A stretch of DNA of 64,000 bases from Natronococcus sp. CG52 (GTDB lineage Archaea; Halobacteriota; Halobacteria; Halobacteriales; Natrialbaceae): the NCBI RefSeq assembly GCF_023913515.1, contig NZ_CP099391.1, positions 434,001-498,000 of the forward strand, read 5' to 3'. Positions 59,242 through 64,000 of the stretch are shown in pieces. A model generated the notes under the pieces. It saw nothing but the letters and a program-made list of their open reading frames with translations, did not search any database and was not told the DNA's origin. A program made the translations under genes and the position numbers. Every line of letters starts with the position of its first letter. The first letter of the stretch is position 1.

Positions 59242-60492
59242 ATGACGCTCCCGGTCGAAGTACTGCTCGGACTCTATCTCGGCCTCCTGACCGGAATCGT
59301 GCCCGCGTTCGTCTCCGGCGCGCTGGGATTTCTCGTTCGGTACGTTACCGGCGTTACCCTGCCCGGCTTCGGTGTGGTCGTCTTGGCGCTCTCGATCGCC
59401 AGCGTTCAGGGTGGACTGCTCGGCCTCGTCGAACCCGACATCGCCCAGTCGCCCCGGCTGCTGGTCGCCGTACTGGTCGTCCTGATGCTCGCACTGTACG
59501 CTCACAACCAGGGCGACAAGCTCGGTGCCGAACTCCCCCGACGACTCTCGCTCTCCCAGCTGCGCCAGCGGACCCTCTCGGCCGACGTCATCGAGTTCGT
59601 CGGAACCGTCGGGCAGGCCGCGATTCGAACCACCGGCGAGATCCGCGATATGGAGGGGTATCCGCCGCTGTCGTCCGACCTCCGCAGGACGCTCCGAACC
59701 GGTTCCTGGCGGCTCCCGGCGGACCTTCCGATTTCCGAACTCGAGGTGCGTCTCGAGGAACGGCTGCGAACCGAACACGACCTCGCGGACGTCGTCGTCT
59801 CGATCGACGAACGGGGCCGCGCATCGATCGCCGCGGCACCGCCCACCAGCGGACTCTCGCGGCGCGTGCCGGACGGGAAGCGCGCGGTTTCGGTCGCGAC
59901 GCTGGTACCGACCGGGCTGGCTCGCGGGGACGAGGTGACCGTTCGAAGCGGCGATCGATCGATCGCCGGGACGGTTCTGAGCGTCAGGACCGAACTCGAC
60001 GACGGACGGGAGCTGCCGGCGGAGGATCCCGATTCGAACCGGACCGATCCGGCAGTATCGGACGGCGGCGAGGCGGAGCCGACGACCCCGTCGCCGGGAG
60101 GATCGGGCCTCGCGAGCGCTGGCGGTGTCGGTCGCGTCACCGTCGCCGTCGACCGAAAGAAGGTGAAACCGCTGCTCGAGGCCGAGACGCCGCGTCTGGT
60201 CGTTCAATCGCGCGGGACGAATCGCGATTTCGAGGCGTTCGCGCTGGTCAAACGCGCCGGGTACGCGATCCGTCGGGTGACCGTCGGTTCGGCTGCCGCG
60301 TCCGACGAAGCCGATTCGGCCGCCGACCTGACGGTGCTCGCGGTTCGCAGACAGGGCGGCGAGACCGACGGCTTTCGCCCGGGGTGGCAGTTCGTCCCCG
60401 GACCCGAGCGCCGACTCGAGGCCGGTGAAGAGGCGTTCGTCGCCGGTCCCGAACGGACGATAGATGCGTTCACAGAGGCGGTCGGGAGATGA
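59242..60492 (+). CDS. Membrane protein with TrkA-C (RCK_C) domain
   Basis: 416 aa. Three N-terminal hydrophobic segments (VEVLLGLYLGLLTGIVPAFVSGALGFLVRY, GFGVVVLALSIASVQGGLLGLV and SPRLLVAVLVVLMLALYAHN) precede a long cytoplasmic part, LRQRTLSADVIEFVGTVGQAA, with one or two TrkA-C-like regions ending ESSVAGPERTIDAFTEAVGR. The TrkA-C domain usually binds a ligand and gates K+ channels. The next gene starts 44 bases later and is related. Their position near the K+ channel gene suggests an auxiliary role. Confidence 0.75.
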   Translation: MTLPVEVLLGLYLGLLTGIVPAFVSGALGFLVRYVTGVTLPGFGVVVLALSIASVQGGLLGLVEPDIAQSPRLLVAVLVVLMLALYAHNQGDKLGAELPRRLSLSQLRQRTLSADVIEFVGTVGQAAIRTTGEIRDMEGYPPLSSDLRRTLRTGSWRLPADLPISELEVRLEERLRTEHDLADVVVSIDERGRASIAAAPPTSGLSRRVPDGKRAVSVATLVPTGLARGDEVTVRSGDRSIAGTVLSVRTELDDGRELPAEDPDSNRTDPAVSDGGEAEPTTPSPGGSGLASAGGVGRVTVAVDRKKVKPLLEAETPRLVVQSRGTNRDFEAFALVKRAGYAIRRVTVGSAAASDEADSAADLTVLAVRRQGGETDGFRPGWQFVPGPERRLEAGEEAFVAGPERTIDAFTEAVGR

Positions 60493-60535
60493 GTCGATCG
60501 TCCGCGTTCGACGGTTCGAGTCGGGGTGATCGCGC

Positions 60536-61678
60536 GTGATCGACCCGCTCCTCACGCAGGCCGTTCAGGCGGACCCGGCCCTCGACGCGCTGTTCGACGC
60601 GCTCGTCAGAATTCTCGGCTTCGGCGTCCTCGCAGCCGGAACGGCGGCGGCCGCGGCCGTAACCTTTCGGTGGTACAGCGCCGACGAACTGCCGGAGGGC
60701 GTCGGGGTTCTCGTCGGTATCACGGCGGTCGCGATCTGGTTGAACACGAAGACGGCCCTGCAGGACGCGATCATCGGAACGACGCCGCTGCTCGAGACCG
60801 AAACCGCCGTCTACACGGTCGTCGTGTTCGTCGCGAGTGCGATCGCCGCCGACGGCGGTCGTCGGCTCGGCGATCACTTCGGCCGGGACGTGTTCGCGTT
60901 CGCCGCGCCGCGGACGATCGACGACGTGGGCCAACTCGTCCGATCGGCCGGCCGCGTGATCACGGTCGAACTGCCGGCGACGATCGAGGACGTAGACGGC
61001 TACGATCCCGTCGAAGCGGGGACGAAAGCGGACCTCGCGGGTGAGACGTTTCACTTCCCGCGACGCCTGACCGTCGGGAAGTTGCGCGAACGGCTGACCG
61101 CGCGCCTCGAGCGCGACTACGGGATCGGTCACGTCGACGTCGAACTTACGGCCGACGGCGAGATCGAGTACCTCGCGCTGGGGAGTCGGCCGGCGGGAAT
61201 CGGGCCGACCCTGGCTCCCGGGACCGTTGCTGTCTCTATCCGCGGTGATCCCGCAGCCGACGCCAGTCCGGGCGATGCCGTCCAGATCTGGACCCGCGGC
61301 GACGAGGGGAACCGGTGTCTCGCCGTCGGCGAACTGCGAGGAACCGCCGCCGACGTGGCGACCGTCGCGGTCGACGCCGACGACGTTCGTGCGTTCGACT
61401 CCGAACTCCCGCACCGACTCGTCACGCTCCCGGGGACGCCCGACGCGGAGCGGGAACTGGTCTCCGCGCTCCGGGCGGCCGACGAGACTGTCACCACGCT
61501 GACCGTCGATCCCGGTGGGTCACTCGAGGGAACGACGATCGACTCGGTACCGGCCCTGGTGCTCGCGATCGACCGGGGTGACGACGCCGTCGCGCTGCCG
61601 TCCGGGGACCGTCGTTTCGCCGCCGGCGACGTCGCGTACGTGCTCGGTCGCCCGGAGGCCCTTCGCCGGACCCTGTAG
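60536..61678 (+). CDS. Membrane protein with TrkA-C domains (paralogue-like neighbour)
   Basis: 380 aa from a GTG at 60536. Hydrophobic segments LVRILGFGVLAAGTAAAAAV, GVGVLVGITAVAIWLN and VYTVVVFVASAIAA precede a cytoplasmic region with RLTVGKLRERLTARLERDYGIGHVDVELTADG and GDVAYVLGRPEALRR, matching the plan of the preceding gene. It resembles a TrkA-C-linked membrane protein. The stop codon lies inside the left end of palindromic repeat copy C, so the C-terminus may have been shortened or altered by the element. Confidence 0.72.
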   Translation: MIDPLLTQAVQADPALDALFDALVRILGFGVLAAGTAAAAAVTFRWYSADELPEGVGVLVGITAVAIWLNTKTALQDAIIGTTPLLETETAVYTVVVFVASAIAADGGRRLGDHFGRDVFAFAAPRTIDDVGQLVRSAGRVITVELPATIEDVDGYDPVEAGTKADLAGETFHFPRRLTVGKLRERLTARLERDYGIGHVDVELTADGEIEYLALGSRPAGIGPTLAPGTVAVSIRGDPAADASPGDAVQIWTRGDEGNRCLAVGELRGTAADVATVAVDADDVRAFDSELPHRLVTLPGTPDAERELVSALRAADETVTTLTVDPGGSLEGTTIDSVPALVLAIDRGDDAVALPSGDRRFAAGDVAYVLGRPEALRRTL

Positions 61679-61795
61679 TAGTCACCGAACGTCAGTGCAC
61701 ACCCGATCGCACGACAGGAGCGCGGTTCGGAGCGAGCGACGCAAGCGAGAACCGCGGACAGTACGATCGGCGTGGAAACCGTTTCAGTTGTCACC
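61673..61795 (+). repeat. Palindromic repeat family, copy C
   Basis: A 123-base copy with left arm CTGTAGTAGTCACCGAACG...CACCCGATCGCACGACAGGAGCG and right arm ACAGTACGATCGGCGTGGAA...GTTTCAGTTGTCACCGG, so the right end is decayed compared with copies A and B. The left end provides the TAG stop (61676-61678) of the TrkA-C gene. Confidence 0.8.
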
Positions 61796-61838
61796 GGAGA
61801 GCGGTAGCTACTTGCCGTCGGCACGGATAGCGCCACCT

Positions 61839-62123
61839 ATGCCCACGGAGTGGAAACTGTTCGCCGACCTCGCCGAACGCGCGGGCGACAAACACGTCAC
61901 GGTCGACGCCGCGGCCGGCGACACCGTCGGCGACGCGCTCGAGGACCTCCTCGCGGACCGATCCGACCTGGAGGCCCGCGTCCTCGACGACGACGGCGAA
62001 CTGCGCTCGCAGATCAACGTGCTTCGTAACGGAACGAACGTCCTCGTCGAGGAGGAGGGGCTCGAGACGGAACTCGAGGAGGGCGACGAACTGGCGCTGT
62101 TTCCGCCGGTCAGCGGCGGCTGA
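61839..62123 (+). CDS. Ubiquitin-like SAMP / MoaD-like small archaeal modifier protein
   Basis: 94 aa from ATG 61839 (MPTEWKLFADLAERAGDKHV). Beta-grasp fold pattern (TVDAAAGDTVGDALEDLLAD, NVLRNGTNVLVEEEGLETELEEGDELALFPPVSGG) ends in the Gly-Gly tail that is adenylated by a UbaA-type E1 enzyme. Such proteins act in protein conjugation (samplyation) or sulfur transfer to molybdopterin or tRNA. The C-terminal PPVSGG supports SAMP1/MoaD. Confidence 0.93.
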   Translation: MPTEWKLFADLAERAGDKHVTVDAAAGDTVGDALEDLLADRSDLEARVLDDDGELRSQINVLRNGTNVLVEEEGLETELEEGDELALFPPVSGG

Positions 62124-62290
62124 TTCCGTTCGGTTCTCGGTCTGGAGTCGCCCTGGGACGATCGCCGGACAGTCACCGCTCGAGCGAGTAGTGTCTTCGA
62201 TCCATTCGCCCGTGTCGTTCGGTCCGCTGCCGATCGACTGGACGAACGAGAACGATTCACTCGAAAAATGACAGCTACCGGTTTGCGCGA

Positions 62291-62759
62291 TCAGGCGGCG
62301 ACGTCGTCCATCGCCGGGACGACCCCGACCTGCTGAAGGAGGCCGAGGAAATCGGCTTGGATCCACGACTCGGCGATCTTTCCGTCCTCGATTCGGTGGA
62401 CGTCGATCCCGCGGACCTCGGCCTCGACGTCAGTCGGGGGGGATACCCATGAAGTCACCGTCGTGAGTCCCTCGATACGTGTACGACGTGCAGACGTACT
62501 CGCCGTCGTCGTCGCTGAAGGCGAGCCGTTCGACGCCCTCCAGGTCGGAAAACGCGGCGTGGAACATCCGCATCGTCTCGACGAATTCCTCGATACCGCG
62601 AAGTTCCGTGTCCGCCGTGGTCCCGTGCTGGACGTAGTCTTCGGCTTGCAGGTCGGCGACGCGATCGTACTCGCGGCCGTTGAATACCTCGTCGTTGAAC
62701 CGTCGAACGAGGTCGATACTCCGTGTGCTGGCTGCAGTAGCTGCCAGAGTATATGTCAA
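62291..62759 (-). pseudogene. SnoaL-like polyketide cyclase-type protein, frameshifted
   Basis: Starting near TTG 62757-62759 the frame reads STRSIDLVRRFNDEVFNGRE, YDRVADLQAEDYVQHGTTAD, ELRGIEEFVETMRMFHAAFSDLEGVERLAF and GDFMGIPPD then a stop. Around 62436-62442 there is a run of seven G (seven C on the coding strand). With one base less the frame would continue TDVEAEVRGIDVHRIEDGKIAESWIQADFLGLLQQVGVVP to a stop at 62291. The joined product looks like a SnoaL/ester-cyclase protein, common in NTF2-like folds. Sequencing error in the homopolymer is a real alternative to a true pseudogene. Confidence 0.75.
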
Positions 62760-62884
62760 TAATTCTAGGGGCGACGCTTGCGGAGATAAAGACCGTCTAC
62801 GCCGGCTGTGACACTCTTGATAGCAGTCAACAACCTGTTGAACAGCCGATACAGAATCGGCAGCCGAGTCGAAAAATAGCCCGT

Positions 62885-63742
62885 CTAGCCCGATCGCTCG
62901 ATCCCGCGCCGGAGCACCGCGGATCCTCCCATTCGCGAGTACTCCGCGACCGCGACGAACGCGATCGCCCAGAGGATGGCTGCAGCTCCCCACATCACGC
63001 CCGTCGAGCCCGTTTGCGTGGTGAACGAGATCGACAGGAGTCCGTAGTAGGCCATCGGGAGGGCGGCGAGCCACGAGGCGAGTCGCCAGCCGTCGAACCC
63101 GAGTGCGGCGACGATGCCGTACGCGAGCGGCGCGATCGCGAGCCCGGCCATCATCACGTAGTGGCCGTCGAGGGCGTGGGGATCGATCGTGCTCGAGGAC
63201 AGGCTCAGCTGCGTCGCGACGAACGCGAGGAGCGGAACCGCAGCCACGGCGACCAGCGCCAGGAGCGCCGGGCTGTAGGAGTCACCTCGTCGTAGCAGTG
63301 TTCGACCTGCTGGGTGTGCAACGAGTGCGAGCCCCGTGACCACGAAGAACGGGACAACCTCCTCCGGCCGTCCGACACCGTATCCGACGGTGCCGGCGGT
63401 GACGGCGAGGATGACGAGGAACGCACCCCACACGGACGCGACGCGCTTTTTCGGCTGGTACGCCTGTGCGAACAGGCCGAGCAGGAACACCGTCACGACG
63501 GTGGCGATGCCCATCACGTGGAGTCGGTGGATGCCGAGTTCCGCCGCGCCGTCGGCGGTCCAGCCCGTCACGAGTGTGGCGAGCAGATCCGGGAGAAACA
63601 GCACGGACATCACGCCGGCCAGCAAGAGCGGGAGATAGAAGGCCCCCAGCCGGGCCGTCGCGAGCGTAGAACGGCGTTCGCCCGCGTCTTCACGTTCGAG
63701 TTCCGCGTCAGTGTAGGTTGCATCGTCGATAGTCGTTCCCAT
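62885..63742 (-). CDS. Polytopic membrane protein, function unknown
   Basis: 285 aa with about eight hydrophobic segments (LGAFYLPLLLAGVMSVLFLP, MGIATVVTVFLLGLFAQAYQ, VVPFFVVTGLALVAHPAG). Several His sit in or near membrane segments (IHRLHVMGIA, LVAHPAGR, DPHALDGHYVMMAG), suggesting a heme or metal site, but I do not recognise the family. The region upstream is AT-rich with ATATATTTATC about 36 bases before the ATG, which could be its promoter. No nearby gene gives a functional hint. Confidence 0.75.
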   Translation of the reverse strand: MGTTIDDATYTDAELEREDAGERRSTLATARLGAFYLPLLLAGVMSVLFLPDLLATLVTGWTADGAAELGIHRLHVMGIATVVTVFLLGLFAQAYQPKKRVASVWGAFLVILAVTAGTVGYGVGRPEEVVPFFVVTGLALVAHPAGRTLLRRGDSYSPALLALVAVAAVPLLAFVATQLSLSSSTIDPHALDGHYVMMAGLAIAPLAYGIVAALGFDGWRLASWLAALPMAYYGLLSISFTTQTGSTGVMWGAAAILWAIAFVAVAEYSRMGGSAVLRRGIERSG

Positions 63743-64000
63743 GATACGGTAGTAAGCACGTCACAGAAGGAGATAAATATATCACAACGGATATGAAAAC
63801 CGGAAACTCTAATAACCTGTATTGAAAGTCTGTGAAGAGGAGAGGTAAAGAGAGCGCCTCACTTGTAACGCTGTGTAACAGCGTCAGTTCGTCTATACTC
63901 CGATTCATCGACTGTTCGATATAGTTATCTTCTCTTACATTTCGTAGCAACAGTCTAGAAGACACGATTTCCGTCGTGGGAGGTCATCGCGTGTCTTTCA
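63743..64000. other. AT-rich region with no clear gene
   Basis: The last 258 bases are much richer in A/T than the rest of the window and hold the likely promoter of the 62885-63742 gene. A minus-strand frame at 63708-63965 lacks coding character. The AT-rich start resembles the flank of a mobile or recently acquired segment beyond the window edge. Confidence 0.35.

Noticed and set aside
58912-60555. 547-codon minus-strand open frame over the PQQ tail and the first TrkA-C gene
   Set aside because: Antisense shadow; the opposite strand has a clear signal peptide, acid tail and membrane gene.
63708-63965. 85-codon minus-strand frame in the AT-rich end
   Set aside because: Base composition unlike the genome's genes, no start signal, no recognisable motif.
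1-64000. CRISPR arrays, rRNA operons and complete insertion sequences
   Set aside because: None was seen: no regularly spaced direct repeats, no rRNA sequence and no transposase gene.

Overview
The window is chromosomal DNA from an extremely halophilic archaeon (class Halobacteria). The evidence is a GC-rich sequence with strong G/C at third codon positions, very acidic proteins, a bat-type helix-turn-helix regulator, a HalOD1-domain protein, an HMG-CoA reductase, a SAMP/MoaD-like modifier ending in Gly-Gly, TATA-like boxes 25-30 bases before start codons (leaderless genes), and Tat-type signal peptides. The gene set (a Gfo6-like xylose dehydrogenase and a nucleoside/pentose-bisphosphate group) would suit a Natrialbaceae-like genus, but that is only a guess.

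Layout. Positions 1-3.9 kb hold a truncated aspartoacylase-family gene, a cyclophilin, a Tat-exported 5'-nucleotidase, an SDR pseudogene and a small ferredoxin. Positions 3.9-6.5 kb hold a tRNA-Leu(TAA) whose 3' end is repeated downstream. The repeats bracket a GAF-PAS-PAS histidine kinase. Positions 6.5-23.5 kb are mostly core metabolism: a CitMHS transporter, an aldehyde dehydrogenase, KptA, the nadA-nadB-nadC operon for quinolinate/NAD synthesis, a Gfo6-like dehydrogenase, an F420-type oxidoreductase, an amidohydrolase, HMG-CoA reductase, regulators and cupins. Positions 23.5-28.4 kb hold an Nramp-fold transporter lacking the usual metal-binding motif. Next comes a three-gene accessory cluster (TagB/TagF-like polyol-phosphate transferase, LicC-like nucleotidyltransferase, glycerophosphodiesterase) with AT-rich spacers.

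Positions 28.4-38 kb are housekeeping: a GNAT acetyltransferase, isocitrate dehydrogenase, an asparaginase-family enzyme, methionine aminopeptidase, two small zinc-finger proteins, a HIT protein, MscS, glutaredoxin, a redoxin-like protein and a tRNA methylthiotransferase. Positions 38.3-45.4 kb hold a tightly overlapping five-gene membrane operon (M48 protease, DUF4129-like, small membrane protein, DUF58, multi-TM protein) facing a convergent MoxR ATPase. Positions 45.5-54.6 kb hold a second SDR pseudogene and a nucleoside/pentose set: nucleoside phosphorylase, PfkB kinase, ribose-1,5-bisphosphate isomerase and deoxyribose-phosphate aldolase. Positions 54.7-64 kb hold a winged-helix membrane protein, a four-hairpin structured element, a K+ channel, a PQQ-repeat surface protein, two TrkA-C membrane proteins, a SAMP-like protein, a frameshifted SnoaL-type gene and a multi-TM protein.

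The most unusual structure lies outside the genes. It comprises tRNA-tail repeats around the kinase, a three-copy palindromic repeat family that supplies stop codons to two neighbouring genes, a nested four-hairpin element, and two SDR remnants that both lack their middle part.
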